Below, one piece after another: positions 51,155 through 60,731 of a stretch of DNA of 63,953 bases. The position numbers were made by a program, and so were the translations under genes. Position 1 is the stretch's first letter, and the number at the start of each line of letters is the position of its first letter. The stretch spans positions 1-63,953 of the forward strand of contig NZ_FQUP01000012.1 of assembly GCF_900129325.1 (NCBI RefSeq), in the 5' to 3' direction. Below the pieces are notes generated by a model, which saw only the letters and a program-made list of their open reading frames with translations, had not been told where the DNA came from and made no database searches. Source of the stretch: Kaistia soli DSM 19436. Lineage in GTDB: Bacteria; Pseudomonadota; Alphaproteobacteria; Rhizobiales; Kaistiaceae.

Positions 51155-51991
51155 TCAGGCAGCCTTGGCGATGCGATCGAAGGCCAGAAGGCGCTCGAGA
51201 AGCGCCGGCATATCATCGAGCGGCACCATGTTAGGGCCATCTGAAGGGGCGTTGTCGGGATCCTCATGCGTCTCGATGAAGACGCCGGCAACGCCAACCG
51301 CGACCGCCGCCCGCGCCAACACGGCAACGAATTCGCGCTGACCGCCCGTCGAGCCGCCCTGCCCTCCCGGCTGCTGCACGGAATGAGTCGCATCGAACAC
51401 GATCGGAGCGCCGAGCCCGGCCATGATCGGCAACGACCGCATGTCCGAAACCAGCGTGTTGTAGCCGAAGCTGGCGCCACGCTCAGTGAGGAGAATGTTC
51501 GGATTGCCGCTGGCGGTGAGCTTGTCGACGACGTTCTTCATGTCCCAGGGCGCAAGAAACTGACCCTTCTTCACGTTGACGACACGACCGGTTTCCGCGG
51601 CAGCGATCAGGAGATCGGTCTGGCGGCTGAGGAAAGCCGGGATCTGCAGGATGTCGACGACGTCAGCGACAACGGCGCACTGCTCGCGCTCATGCACGTC
51701 GGTGATGACGGGGAGACTGAGCTCGCGACGGATATCGGCGAAGATCGGCAGCGCCGCGTCGAGCCCCATGCCGCGCTTGCCGGAAAGGCTGGTGCGGTTC
51801 GCCTTGTCGAACGAGGTCTTATAGACGAGCCCGATGCCGAGCTTCGACGTCATTTCCTTCAGCCGGCCGGCGATGTCGAACGCGTGCGTCCGGCTTTCGA
51901 GCTGGCAGGGCCCGGCAATCAGCGTCAGCGGCAGGTCATTGCCGAAGGTAGCCGAGCCGGCGGCGACATGGGCGTTCGGGCGAAGGGTCAT
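51155..51991 (-). CDS. kdsA: 3-deoxy-8-phosphooctulonate synthase (KDO-8-P synthase)
   Basis: 278 aa enzyme condensing PEP and arabinose-5-phosphate for lipopolysaccharide core synthesis. Conserved stretches are [106 protein letters not shown] and [20 protein letters not shown]. The frame extending upstream passes into tRNA-Arg and is not coding; the ATG at 51991 fits family length. Confidence 0.96.
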   Translation of the reverse strand: MTLRPNAHVAAGSATFGNDLPLTLIAGPCQLESRTHAFDIAGRLKEMTSKLGIGLVYKTSFDKANRTSLSGKRGMGLDAALPIFADIRRELSLPVITDVHEREQCAVVADVVDILQIPAFLSRQTDLLIAAAETGRVVNVKKGQFLAPWDMKNVVDKLTASGNPNILLTERGASFGYNTLVSDMRSLPIMAGLGAPIVFDATHSVQQPGGQGGSTGGQREFVAVLARAAVAVGVAGVFIETHEDPDNAPSDGPNMVPLDDMPALLERLLAFDRIAKAA

Positions 51992-52071
51992 GGTCGGAGG
52001 ATCTCGCGTGAATTGCGCGCCCTCCATACACCGGGAACGCGACAGAGGCGACCCGTCCGGACCCGGGCGAA

Positions 52072-52148
<77 letters not shown>

Positions 52149-52164
52149 GGTTCGCGGCGACGGC

Positions 52165-52470
52165 CTAATGGGTCCAGGACTGCAGACGGCCGTAGCGGAA
52201 ATTGTCGGAATAGGAAATCTTCTTGCGGGTGTCCGTATGGGGCTCGAACACGCGATAGGGAATGCCATTCTTCTGCGCGTAGGCAACGGCTTCTTCCTGG
52301 GTGTCGAAATGAAGCTTGATCTGACGCTTCATGTCGGCGCTGGACGTGTAGCCCATCAAAGGCTCCACAGCGAGCGGCACCTCGGGCTCGTAGGTCAGCA
52401 TCCAGCGATCGGTCTTGGCCTTGCCGGATTGCATGGCGTTACGGGCCGGCTTGAAAATACGTGCAACCAT
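52165..52470 (-). CDS. NADH dehydrogenase accessory subunit (NDUFS4 / ETC complex I family)
   Basis: 101 aa. It matches the small alphaproteobacterial homologue of mitochondrial complex I subunit NDUFS4: ARIFKPARNAMQSGKAKTDR, then MGYTSSADMKRQIKLHFDTQ, EEAVAYAQKNGIPYRVFEP and a C-terminal SYSDNFRYGRLQSWTH. Acts in the peripheral arm of respiratory complex I. It lies alone between two tRNA genes. Confidence 0.92.
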   Translation of the reverse strand: MVARIFKPARNAMQSGKAKTDRWMLTYEPEVPLAVEPLMGYTSSADMKRQIKLHFDTQEEAVAYAQKNGIPYRVFEPHTDTRKKISYSDNFRYGRLQSWTH

Positions 52471-52508
52471 CTCTGCGCTGCTTCCTGAACGAGCGGTCCG
52501 AAGGTCAA

Positions 52509-52585
<77 letters not shown>

Positions 52586-52667
52586 ACATTGAACACGGGC
52601 CTCGATTAGCATTTCCCCGCGGCCACCCGCAAGGATGCGATTGGTCGCAAATCGCCGGATGGCACCG

Positions 52668-53099
52668 TCATCGCGCCGGTATCAACACCTTGTCCCCCGG
52701 CGCAAGCTTGAGCGCATCCGCCTTGCCGCCGTTGATTTCCAGCACGTAGCGCACGGACGCGCCTCCGGGGATGATCGACTCCGAAAACGGCGTCGCACGC
52801 TTTGCGATCCGCCGCACGGTGCCGTCGGCCCCGATAAACACCATGTCGAGCGACAGCGGCGTATTCTTCATCCAGAAGTCGACGCTCTGCTCGGTGCCGA
52901 AATCGAACAGCATGCCGGTATCGGTCGGCATACTCTTGCGGAACATCAATCCCTTCGCTCGCTCGCTGGGTGTCACCGCCCACTCGACGCTGATCGGATG
53001 GCGACCAGACACGGTAACCAATTCCACCACATTGCCGTTGTCCACGGCAGCGGCGAGCGGCGCAAACCAGAACGAGAGGAGTAACAGCAAAGCGGCCAT
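52668..53099 (-). CDS. Exported DUF192 family protein
   Basis: About 143 aa. It has a signal peptide (MAALLLLLSFWFAPLAAA). The DUF192 domain follows: ISVEWAVTPSERAKGLMFRK, SMPTDTGMLFDFGTEQSVDF, WMKNTPLSLDMVFIGADGTV and a C-terminal VRYVLEINGGKADALKLAPG. Function is unknown. It is the next gene after the double cold-shock protein on the same strand, 47 bp away; the two are often adjacent in Hyphomicrobiales as far as I recall. A GTG about 15 codons upstream is an alternative start. Confidence 0.88.
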   Translation of the reverse strand: MAALLLLLSFWFAPLAAAVDNGNVVELVTVSGRHPISVEWAVTPSERAKGLMFRKSMPTDTGMLFDFGTEQSVDFWMKNTPLSLDMVFIGADGTVRRIAKRATPFSESIIPGGASVRYVLEINGGKADALKLAPGDKVLIPAR

Positions 53100-53146
53100 C
53101 CAAGAGCGGACGGCCGATTTCGTCTGAAGTGGCGATGCTATCACGG

Positions 53147-53731
53147 TCAGTGCGACGAAGCCGGACCGCCAGCCGAGCCCTCCGGCATGATCTCGGCCGC
53201 CATCAGACCTTTGTCGCCCGGCCCGAAGCGGACGAGCACGACCTGCCCGGGCCGCAGTTCCATGAGCCCATAACGGCGAAGCGTCTCCATATGGACGAAG
53301 ATGTCTTCGGTGCCCTCGCCGCGCGACACGAAGCCATAGCCCTTCACGCGGTTGAACCACTTGACCACGCAACGCTCCAACCCGCTGGTTGGCGTCACCA
53401 CCTGATGGGTGCGCGCCGGACCGGACTGGGCCGGATGAACGGCGGTCGATTCGTCCATCGACAGAATGCGGAAGGCCTGAAGCCCACGCGTGCCCTGCTG
53501 GGCCTCGCAAACGATCCGCGCGCCTTCATAGGCCGTCTGGAAGCCGTCGCGGCGCAGACATGTCACGTGGAGGAGGACGTCGGGTGCACCGTCGTCGGGG
53601 ACTATGAAGCCGTAACCCTTGGAGGCATCAAACCACTTGATGGCGCCAACCACCTCGACAAGGTCCAGCCCCGCCGCATCATCGCCATCGGCGACCGATG
53701 CCGAAGAGCCGGTGTGATTCTTGGACCCCAT
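53147..53731 (-). CDS. Protein with two cold-shock domains
   Basis: 194 aa. Two CspA-like OB folds: the first near residues 24-90 ([31 protein letters not shown]) and the second near 120-185 ([33 protein letters not shown]). RNP1-like KGYGFI/KGYGFV and RNP2-like segments are visible in each; the first repeat has LLHV instead of IFVH, so its binding site is diverged. Double-CSD proteins are typical of alphaproteobacteria (CspC/CspD group of Caulobacter) and bind single-stranded RNA or DNA. The start at 53731 is chosen over longer frames. Confidence 0.93.
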   Translation of the reverse strand: MGSKNHTGSSASVADGDDAAGLDLVEVVGAIKWFDASKGYGFIVPDDGAPDVLLHVTCLRRDGFQTAYEGARIVCEAQQGTRGLQAFRILSMDESTAVHPAQSGPARTHQVVTPTSGLERCVVKWFNRVKGYGFVSRGEGTEDIFVHMETLRRYGLMELRPGQVVLVRFGPGDKGLMAAEIMPEGSAGGPASSH

Positions 53732-54026
53732 AGGCTTCGGCCCCCAATCCGGCCAACATCCGCGGCCCACAATACACATTCGATCGGCAATTCTGCGCGT
53801 CGCAGTTAGTTGCATGACCGATTCATCACCGCAACAATAGCATCGGCATATCCGCTGAACAGTGACTTAGAGGCCACAAGTTCGGATTTCCACGCCGGAG
53901 CCAACAAGGCGCCGCTGCGTTTGTTCTTTGGCGTCCCTGGCAATATGGTGCGTCCCGAAGGCAAGGGCCCCGCGCCGTTCGCGCAGGCGCTGCCGCTCCG
54001 ATACGAGACGGGAGAAGAAACACGCA

Positions 54027-54443
54027 ATGAAATACCTTCACACCATGGTTCGCGTCACCGATGTCGAGGCATCGCTGGCATTTTATAGCCTTCTCGGCCT
54101 GCAGGAAGTCCGGCGTATCGAGAACGAAAAAGGCCGCTTCACCCTGATCTTCCTCGCCGCGCCTGGCGACGAAGCTGCTCAGGTCGAACTGACCTACAAC
54201 TGGGACCCAGAAGTTTATGGCGAGGGTCGCAATTTCGGCCATCTCGCCTATCGTGTCGATGACATCTATGCGCTCTGCGACAAGCTGCAGAAGGCGGGCG
54301 TCACCATTAACCGTCCGCCGCGCGACGGCCACATGGCGTTCGTGCGCTCACCGGACAATATCTCGATCGAGCTGATCCAGGCCGGTGACGCATTGCCGGC
54401 GCAGGAGCCCTGGGCCTCGATGCCGAACACCGGGAAATGGTGA
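54027..54443 (+). CDS. gloA: Lactoylglutathione lyase (glyoxalase I)
   Basis: 138 aa. Detoxifies methylglyoxal with glutathione. The VOC fold metal ligands are visible: His in YLHTMVRVTDVEASLAFYSL, Glu in AAQVELTYNWD, His in NFGHLAYRVDDIYALCDKL, and Glu in NISIELIQAG. Glutathione-binding RGxGHLAY is replaced by GRNFGHLAY, normal for the family. GGGAGAAG precedes the ATG at 54027. Confidence 0.93.
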   Translation: MKYLHTMVRVTDVEASLAFYSLLGLQEVRRIENEKGRFTLIFLAAPGDEAAQVELTYNWDPEVYGEGRNFGHLAYRVDDIYALCDKLQKAGVTINRPPRDGHMAFVRSPDNISIELIQAGDALPAQEPWASMPNTGKW

Positions 54444-54553
54444 TCCGGAGCCGCTAAACGGCTCCGAATGGGACAGCGTCGGATGACGCTGTCCACAGGC
54501 GCTGCTGAGCGATCTTGTCTCGACAGGGAATCGCATCTATAAGCCGCGCCGAC

Positions 54554-54628
54554 GCGCCCTTCGTCTATCGGTCAGGACGCCACCCTTTCACGGTGGAGAG
54601 AGGGGTTCGATTCCCCTAGGGCGCGCCA
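54554..54628 (+). tRNA. tRNA-Glu (TTC)
   Basis: 75 nt. The acceptor GCGCCCT pairs with AGGGCGC, the anticodon stem CCACC pairs with GGTGG around CTTTCAC (anticodon TTC), the T-arm is AGGGG-TTCGATT-CCCCT, and GCCA ends the gene. Confidence 0.97.
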
Positions 54629-54670
54629 TCTTCCCAACATTGACCGAACCGGCATGAACGTCAGCTAGCC

Positions 54671-55246
54671 TCACGGCTGTCTTGTGGCGAGCGGCAATCC
54701 GATATCGTCGAAAAGGCCTGGCGACTTGGCTGTGCGGGCCCGCTCGCGCGTCAGCATGACGAGCTTCGTCGCGACGCCGCCCGGCGCTGAAAAGCCGCCA
54801 GCCTTGCCCCCGGCCGCCAGGACGCGATGGCACGGCACAATGATCGGAAATGGGTTGCGGCCGAGAACAGCGCCGATCGCGCGCGCCTCTCCCTCACTGC
54901 CGACTTGTTTCGCCAGCGCGCCGTAAGTGATCGTCTCGCCCGGCCCGATATGCCGCAGCGCTTCATAAACCCGTTTTGGGAACGGCTCGATGCCGGTCAT
55001 GTCGAGCGGCGCTTCGCGCAGATGCTCCCGCGCGCCATCGAGCAAGGCCTGGATGCCCTCGATGGTCGCGGCAATTTCGGCCGCGGGCGAACGCTCAGCA
55101 GCGTCCGGAAAGAGCTTTCCCACCAGACGGCGTGTCTCGCCTTCGTCCGTCTCCGGCAGCAGCGTCCGGCGGATGCCGCTATTGCCCCAGACGATGGCGG
55201 ACCGGCCGATCGCGGTTTCGAACAGCGTGAAGCTGAGATCGCTCAT
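54671..55246 (-). CDS. ogt: Methylated-DNA-[protein]-cysteine S-methyltransferase
   Basis: 191 aa suicide enzyme that removes O6-alkyl groups from guanine. The C-terminal DNA-binding domain has FPKRVYEALRHIGPGETITY, GALAKQVGSEGEARAIGAVL and the acceptor-Cys motif IVPCHRVLAAGGKAGGF. The N-terminal domain is diverged, as in Ogt. It is convergent with tRNA-Glu and transcribed away from the lipoprotein gene at 55405. Confidence 0.94.
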   Translation of the reverse strand: MSDLSFTLFETAIGRSAIVWGNSGIRRTLLPETDEGETRRLVGKLFPDAAERSPAAEIAATIEGIQALLDGAREHLREAPLDMTGIEPFPKRVYEALRHIGPGETITYGALAKQVGSEGEARAIGAVLGRNPFPIIVPCHRVLAAGGKAGGFSAPGGVATKLVMLTRERARTAKSPGLFDDIGLPLATRQP

Positions 55247-55404
55247 AATCTGAGATTAGCACGAAAGCGGAACATGCGGCATGCACCTTATCCGTCAGGA
55301 AGCGGTTGCGTTTGCCGCGATGGCTCTTCATCATGCCGCCACATCCGGGGCGACGGCGACGGAGATCGCGCACCTGCCGGACGCCAACCGTGGGAGGGAG
55401 ACGG

Positions 55405-55995
55405 ATGGTCCTCGCGTCGATCGAATGTGCCGGCCTGCGGCAGAGTGTTCGCCAGCACGGCCAGCTTATGCTCGCTCTTGTCTTCGCAGCGGGTCTCGCA
55501 GCTTGCAATTCCGACACTGCCCTCCAGGGCGCCAGCCTTACGGCGCCGGCCGTCGCGCCGATCACGGCCGATGAGCTGGTCGGCAAATGGGGCCTCGGCT
55601 CGTTCCGCACCGAGGCGGACCTTGCGCGTACGACCAATGAAGCGCGCCGCTATTGCAGCAATCCCTATGTCATCGGCAAAGGCACGAATGGCGGCGTCAT
55701 GATGTATCTCGCCGACCAGACGCAGCCGTCCGAGGTTTTCATCAAGAGTGCTGGCGGCCGCGTTTACATTGGTCCGCCAGGTCCAGCCGGCGTGAAGCAG
55801 GACCGTCAGGTGACATCGTTCGAGAACGGCGTCCTCGTCGCGGCATGGGTCGACCCGACCGTTACAGCGCGATACGGGACGATGGTGTTCGTGCGATGCG
55901 ATACGCCTGCAGCGCCTGCGAAAACCGCAGCAGCAGTGGCAGCGCCAGCAACGACCGCCGCGCCCGTCCCGGCTCCACCCCCGGCGACTCGATAG
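55405..55995 (+). CDS. Putative lipoprotein of unknown function
   Basis: 196 aa from MVLASIECAGLRQSV, with GGGAGGGAG ahead of the ATG. The signal ends with the lipobox GLAACNSD. The folded part (ELVGKWGLGSFRTEADLART, RRYCSNPYVIGKGTNGGVMM, VYIGPPGPAGVKQDRQVTSF) looks like a small beta-barrel that I have seen in Hyphomicrobiales next to L,D-transpeptidases. The tail is Ala/Pro-rich. It precedes the L,D-transpeptidase gene by 32 bp and probably shares its transcript. Confidence 0.72.
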   Translation: MVLASIECAGLRQSVRQHGQLMLALVFAAGLAACNSDTALQGASLTAPAVAPITADELVGKWGLGSFRTEADLARTTNEARRYCSNPYVIGKGTNGGVMMYLADQTQPSEVFIKSAGGRVYIGPPGPAGVKQDRQVTSFENGVLVAAWVDPTVTARYGTMVFVRCDTPAAPAKTAAAVAAPATTAAPVPAPPPATR

Positions 55996-56027
55996 CCGGC
56001 CCTCGCCTTTCCATCGAAGAGGCCCTG

Positions 56028-56663
56028 ATGCGACAGACGAAACGCTCCCTCAACCTCGCCGCCATCGCAGCTCTTATCATGGTGGCCACGGCCAGCCTCA
56101 CGACAGCACCCGCGGCCGCCGCGCCCTCGGTGCCGGATGCCCGCGCCCCGTTGCAGATCGGCGACCAGCCCGGACTCGTGCCAACCGAACAGGATTCGCT
56201 GCTGCCGCCGGAGTTCCGCCTGCAGCCGGTCTATTTCCGCACAACTGAGAAGCCAGGAACGATCATCATCAACACCGATGAGCGCTTCCTCTACTTGGTC
56301 CAGGGTGACAATCGCGCCTTGCGCTATGGTGTCGGGGTCGGTCGCGACGGCTTCCAGTGGTCGGGCCTTCTCAAGGTCTCTCGCAAGGCGGAATGGCCCG
56401 ATTGGAGGCCACCGGCGGACATGATCCAGCGCCAGCCCTATCTGCCGCGGTTCATGGCCGGCGGCGAGGGCAATCCGATGGGCGCCCGAGCGCTCTATCT
56501 TGGTGACACCATCTATCGCATTCACGGCACCAACCAGCCACAGACCATCGGCCACGCGCTGTCCTCCGGCTGTTTCCGCATGGTGAATGCCGATGTGGTC
56601 GATCTGTTCGAGCGCGTCCCGGTCGGCACCAAGGTGGTCGTGCTACAGCGTGCCAAGCTGTAA
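56028..56663 (+). CDS. L,D-transpeptidase (YkuD family)
   Basis: 211 aa, exported by a signal peptide (LAAIAALIMVATASLTTAPA). The catalytic domain has QPVYFRTTEKPGTIIINTDE, HGTNQPQTIGHALSSGCFRM with the His and the nucleophile Cys of the HxxN...SSGCxRM motif, then VPVGTKVVVL. It cross-links peptidoglycan or anchors outer-membrane proteins to it. It is in a likely two-gene unit with the preceding lipoprotein. Confidence 0.93.
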   Translation: MRQTKRSLNLAAIAALIMVATASLTTAPAAAAPSVPDARAPLQIGDQPGLVPTEQDSLLPPEFRLQPVYFRTTEKPGTIIINTDERFLYLVQGDNRALRYGVGVGRDGFQWSGLLKVSRKAEWPDWRPPADMIQRQPYLPRFMAGGEGNPMGARALYLGDTIYRIHGTNQPQTIGHALSSGCFRMVNADVVDLFERVPVGTKVVVLQRAKL

Positions 56664-56734
56664 CGACGAACGGTCCGCGCATGGCGCGGTCCGCCTATGA
56701 AAACCGCGACGACAGGCCACCCGGGGGAGTTCTC

Positions 56735-57760
56735 ATGTCCATTCGATCGACCGCATCTTCACTCGCAGCAGCTGCGGCGCTTCTGCTTGCCGGCGGTCTC
56801 GCTGCCAGCGCGTCGACGCTCGAGGAGGTCAAAGCGCGCGGCACGCTTAATTGCGGCGTCAATGAAGGTTTGCTCGGTTTCGGCGCCAAGGATTCCGCCG
56901 GCAACTGGAGTGGCTTCGATGTCGATTTCTGCAAGGCCGTCGCGACTGCGATCTTCAATGATCCGGCCAAGGTGACTTATGTCCCACTCTCGGCGACCGA
57001 CCGCTTCGATGCGCTGAAGACCGGCAAGGTCGATCTGCTCTCCCGCAATTCGACCTGGACGCTCGACCGCGAAGCCGATCTCGGCATCGTCTTCGCCGGC
57101 GTGACCTACTACGACGGCCAGGGCTTCATGGTGAAAAGGGCCAGCGGCAAGACGTCCGCACTCGAGCTCGACGGCGCCACGGTCTGTGTGCAGGCGGGCA
57201 CGACGACCGAGCCGAACTTCATCGACTATTTCACGACCAACACGATGAAATACACCGAGGTTTCCGCGGCGACGCCGGCCGAAGCGCTCGATGCCTACAC
57301 CTCCGGCAAGTGCGATACGATCACCAGTGACGTCTCGCAGCTTTATGCCGAAAAGGCCGGCCTTTCCGCCCCGGGCGACAGCATCATCCTTCCTGAGGTC
57401 ATCTCCAAGGAGCCGCTCGGACCGGCGGTGCGCGCCGACGACGAGGCATGGCGCCTGCTGGTGCAGTGGGTGAATTTTGCGCTGGTGAATGCCGAGGAAC
57501 TTGGTGTCTCGTCGGATCGCATCGACGAGGCGAAAGCCTCGAAGAAGCCCGAGGTGATGCGCCTCATCGGCACTGATGGCGACTTCGGGAGCAAGCTCGG
57601 TCTCTCTAACGATTGGATCGCCAATATGGTCAAGGCGGTCGGCAATTACGGAGAGATCTACGAGCGCAATCTTGGCGTCGATTCGAAGCTCGGCATCCCG
57701 CGTGGCCTTAACCAGCTCTGGAGCCGGGGCGGTATCCAGTATGCGCCGCCAATCCGCTGA
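56735..57760 (+). CDS. aapJ: General amino acid ABC transporter binding protein (AapJ-like)
   Basis: 341 aa. The signal peptide (SSLAAAAALLLAGGLAASAS) is followed by TLEEVKARGTLNCGVNEGLL, the AapJ/BztA start, then GFDVDFCKAVATAIFNDPAK, GKVDLLSRNSTWTLDREADL and DAYTSGKCDTITSDVSQLYA. The ATG at 56735 follows GGGGGAG. AapJ is normally followed by aapQMP, but here lexA follows, so this is either a stand-alone binding protein or the transport genes are elsewhere. Confidence 0.9.
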   Translation: MSIRSTASSLAAAAALLLAGGLAASASTLEEVKARGTLNCGVNEGLLGFGAKDSAGNWSGFDVDFCKAVATAIFNDPAKVTYVPLSATDRFDALKTGKVDLLSRNSTWTLDREADLGIVFAGVTYYDGQGFMVKRASGKTSALELDGATVCVQAGTTTEPNFIDYFTTNTMKYTEVSAATPAEALDAYTSGKCDTITSDVSQLYAEKAGLSAPGDSIILPEVISKEPLGPAVRADDEAWRLLVQWVNFALVNAEELGVSSDRIDEAKASKKPEVMRLIGTDGDFGSKLGLSNDWIANMVKAVGNYGEIYERNLGVDSKLGIPRGLNQLWSRGGIQYAPPIR

Positions 57761-57866
57761 GTTGGCACATTCAGGAATCCCGCGTTCAGGAGGCTAGCGT
57801 TTCTCCCGCGGGCACTGCCGTTCGTGCCGGCTCAGGCGCCTTTCGCTTCAACCCGCGATGCTTGCG

Positions 57867-57905
57867 GAACACATACAGAACATGTAGGTTGTTCGTGTTT
57901 TGTAC
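57867..57905. promoter_or_regulatory. Two LexA (SOS) boxes upstream of lexA
   Basis: GAAC-N7-GAAC at 57867-57881 is the reverse complement of the alphaproteobacterial SOS box GTTC-N7-GTTC. A near match in the forward sense, GTTC-N7-GTAC, is at 57891-57905. Both lie within 70 bp of the lexA start, so LexA very likely represses itself. Confidence 0.88.
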
Positions 57906-57933
57906 CGGATGATTCTGGCGCGCGGATCGGGAA

Positions 57934-58638
57934 ATGCTCACACGCAAACAATACGAGCTTCTGCTCTTCATCCATGAACGTTTGAAGGAGGCCGGTGTGC
58001 CGCCGTCATTCGATGAGATGAAGGATGCGCTCGACTTGCGCTCCAAGTCGGGCATTCACCGCCTGATCAAGGCGCTGGAGGAGAGAGGCTTCATCCGACG
58101 CCTGCCTAACCGTGCCCGTGCGCTGGAGGTGGTGCGCCTGCCGGAAGCCATGGCGCCGACCATGGCGCGGCCGCGCAAGCCCGGCTTTGCGCCCAGCGTC
58201 ATCGAAGGCAGCCTCGGCCGCGTGCGACCTGCTGAGGGGGCGGAGCCCTATCATGAGCCGGTGATTGTCCCGGTGATGGGCCGCATCGCCGCCGGCGTTC
58301 CGATCTCAGCCATCCAGTCGCAGAGCCATTCGATCACGGTTCCGCCCGAGATGCTCGGCGGCGGTGAGCATTTCGCGCTTGAAGTGCGCGGCGATTCGAT
58401 GATCGAGGCGGGCATTCTCGACGGCGACACTGTTCTCATCCGCAAGACGGATAGTGCCGAGAATGGCGACATCATCGTCGCGCTCGTCGACGAGGAAGAG
58501 GCGACGCTGAAGCGTCTTCGCCGTCGCGGCGCCTCGGTGGCGCTCGAGGCCGCCAATCCCGCTTATGAAACCCGGATCTTCGGGCCGGACCGCGTCCGCA
58601 TCCAGGGCCGTCTCGTCGGGCTGATGCGTCGCTATTGA
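57934..58638 (+). CDS. lexA: LexA repressor
   Basis: 234 aa SOS repressor. The winged HTH is at [20 protein letters not shown] then [20 protein letters not shown]. The self-cleavage site Ala-Gly is in [10 protein letters not shown], the catalytic Ser in [16 protein letters not shown], and the catalytic Lys in [11 protein letters not shown]. It has the long linker typical of alphaproteobacterial LexA. SOS boxes lie upstream. Confidence 0.96.
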   Translation: MLTRKQYELLLFIHERLKEAGVPPSFDEMKDALDLRSKSGIHRLIKALEERGFIRRLPNRARALEVVRLPEAMAPTMARPRKPGFAPSVIEGSLGRVRPAEGAEPYHEPVIVPVMGRIAAGVPISAIQSQSHSITVPPEMLGGGEHFALEVRGDSMIEAGILDGDTVLIRKTDSAENGDIIVALVDEEEATLKRLRRRGASVALEAANPAYETRIFGPDRVRIQGRLVGLMRRY

Positions 58639-58797
58639 TCGAGCGACGGCCGCTCTTCCGGGCGCGCGGCCGTTCCAGGATTGCAGCAGGCGGAACGGAT
58701 CATTGCATGCCTGACCGGCCCCTCGCCTTGCTGAGGAAGTGGGGCGAGTCGCGGCAAGCTGATCACCCAATATCGTGAGCGATCAGCGGCCCAGGCG

Positions 58798-59823
58798 TCA
58801 GTCCTTGCCGGAAACGCCAGCCTGCGTGAAGGTCGCCATCCCCGCATGAATGAGCGCTGCGGCGCGAACAAGGCCAGTCGCGAGCGCAGCGCCGGTACCT
58901 TCGCCGAGCCGCATGCCGAGATCGAGCAGTGGCTTCTTGCCCATGGCGTCGAGCAGCCGGCGATGGGCGGGCTCGGCCGAGAGATGGCCGAACTGGCAGT
59001 GATCCAGGCTGCTCGGGTCGAGGCGGTAGAGCACGGCAGCAGCAGCGGTCGCGACATAGCCATCAAGGATGACCGGAATCCGGCTCATTCTGGCGGCAAG
59101 CACAGCGCCGGCGATGGCCGCCAGTTCCCGCCCGCCCAGCCGCCGCAGCACTTCGAGCGGATCGGCAAGATGCCCTGCATGGATGGCGAGCGCTGCATCG
59201 ACGGCGTCTGCCTTGCGCGCCACGCCGGCCGCGTCGAGCCCGGTGCCGGGCCCGACCCAGTCTGCGCCCGTACCGCCAAACAGGCCGGCGGCGACGGCGG
59301 CGGCAATAGTGGTGTTGCCGATGCCCATTTCGCCGAGAGCGATCAGGTCGACACCGCCAGCTGTCGCTTCCATGCCGAAGGCCATGGTCGCGGCACAGGC
59401 AGCTTCACCCATCGCCGCCTCGATCGTGATGTCGCCGGTCGGAATGTCGAGCGCCAGATCGAAGACTTTCAGCCCGAGATCGTTGGCGATGCAGATCTGA
59501 TTGATCGCGGCGCCACCGGCGGCGAAATTCTCGACCATCTGCTGCGTGACCGACGTTGGAAAAGCCGAAATGCCGCGCACCGCGACGCCGTGGTTGCCGG
59601 CAAAGATGGCGACAAGCGGCCGGTTGACCGCAGGCCGCGGCGTGCCCTGCCAGCCGCCGAGCCATTCTACAAGTGTCTCCATCTGCCCGAGCGAGCCGGC
59701 GGGCTTGGTCAATTCGGCATCGCGTGCACGGATTGCCGCCACGGCGGCCTCGTCACGCCCCGGCATGGCCGCGACGAGCGCGCGAATATCATCGAAGGGC
59801 AGGCCGGTGGCGGATCGGGACAT
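58798..59823 (-). CDS. cobT: Nicotinate-nucleotide-dimethylbenzimidazole phosphoribosyltransferase
   Basis: 341 aa enzyme making alpha-ribazole phosphate for the lower ligand of cobalamin. Conserved stretches are LTKPAGSLGQMETLVEWLGG, IFAGNHGVAVRGISAFPTSV, TQQMVENFAAGGAAINQI, GEMGIGNTTIAAAVAAGLFG and near the C terminus DLGMRLGEGTGAALATGLVR with the catalytic Glu. It is divergent from cobS with 110 bp between, so a shared promoter region is likely. It is named CobT in the aerobic nomenclature overlap (CobU of Pseudomonas); it is not the chelatase subunit. Confidence 0.94.
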   Translation of the reverse strand: MSRSATGLPFDDIRALVAAMPGRDEAAVAAIRARDAELTKPAGSLGQMETLVEWLGGWQGTPRPAVNRPLVAIFAGNHGVAVRGISAFPTSVTQQMVENFAAGGAAINQICIANDLGLKVFDLALDIPTGDITIEAAMGEAACAATMAFGMEATAGGVDLIALGEMGIGNTTIAAAVAAGLFGGTGADWVGPGTGLDAAGVARKADAVDAALAIHAGHLADPLEVLRRLGGRELAAIAGAVLAARMSRIPVILDGYVATAAAAVLYRLDPSSLDHCQFGHLSAEPAHRRLLDAMGKKPLLDLGMRLGEGTGAALATGLVRAAALIHAGMATFTQAGVSGKD

Positions 59824-59933
59824 GGGACGCTCATTCGCGAGAGATCGGCGGCGCTGGCCGGCCGCAGGCGCGCGATCTATAACCCTCGGCGTGCGACGCG
59901 GAAAGCTCCGTTGCCGTCGCGGAGGGATGAGTG

Positions 59934-60731
59934 ATGCCACGTGCTGATCGAGGTCTCGGGGATGTCGGCCGCGATATCGCGATCGCGCTGGCGTTCCTTA
60001 CGCGCGTTCCGGCAGTCCGGCTCGGCCTTGATCCAGCCGCTGCAACCGATCTCCGGCGCGCCGTGCGTGTCTTCCCGCTTGCCGGCGCGCTGATCGGCGC
60101 CGTCGGCGGCCTGGTGCTCCTCCTCGGCAATGCGCTCGGCTTGCCACCGCTTGCCAGTGCACTCATCGCGATCGGGACGATCGCCGTCGGAACCGGCGCA
60201 TTGCATGAGGATGGACTGGCCGACACCGCTGACGGCTTCGGCGGCGGTCGCACCCTCACCGCCCGCCTCGCAATCATGCGCGATTCCCGCATCGGCAGTT
60301 ATGGCGCCCTAGCGCTCATCTTCTCGGTCGTCCTGAAGGCGAGCTTGCTGGCAGCCTTCCTGCCACTGGCGCCTTGGGCTGCGGTGTTCGCGCTCGTCGC
60401 CGCCGAGACGATTGGCCGTGCATCCATCGTCTATCACTGGGCGGACCAGCCGCCGGCGCGGCCGGACGGACTTGCGGGCAGCATCGGCCAACCAGACGAA
60501 GAGACGCGCTGGATGACGCTGGTCTATGCGCTGGCGATCGGCCTCGTGGCTGGCACCGTCGCGGCGGGGCCGATCGCGGCGCTCGTTGCGCTCGCCGCAG
60601 CCGCTCTGGCTACGATCGGCTTCGGGCAGGCGTCGCGCCGCCTGATCGGGGGCCACACCGGCGACACGCTGGGCGCCGTCGAGCAGATCGCGGTCCTCGC
60701 CACCCTCATCGCTCTGGTCGCCTTCGCATGA
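59934..60731 (+). CDS. cobS: Adenosylcobinamide-GDP ribazoletransferase
   Basis: 265 aa membrane enzyme joining GDP-cobinamide and alpha-ribazole, the last assembly step of cobalamin. Typical motifs are IALAFLTRVPAV, FPLAGALIGAVGGLVLLLG, GTGALHEDGLADTADGFGGG, RDSRIGSYGALALIFSVVLK and RRLIGGHTGDTLGAVEQIAV. Six or so hydrophobic segments are visible. GGAGGG precedes the ATG at 59934 (GTG at 59931 is possible). Its stop overlaps the DUF1289 start by ATGA. Confidence 0.94.
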   Translation: MPRADRGLGDVGRDIAIALAFLTRVPAVRLGLDPAAATDLRRAVRVFPLAGALIGAVGGLVLLLGNALGLPPLASALIAIGTIAVGTGALHEDGLADTADGFGGGRTLTARLAIMRDSRIGSYGALALIFSVVLKASLLAAFLPLAPWAAVFALVAAETIGRASIVYHWADQPPARPDGLAGSIGQPDEETRWMTLVYALAIGLVAGTVAAGPIAALVALAAAALATIGFGQASRRLIGGHTGDTLGAVEQIAVLATLIALVAFA

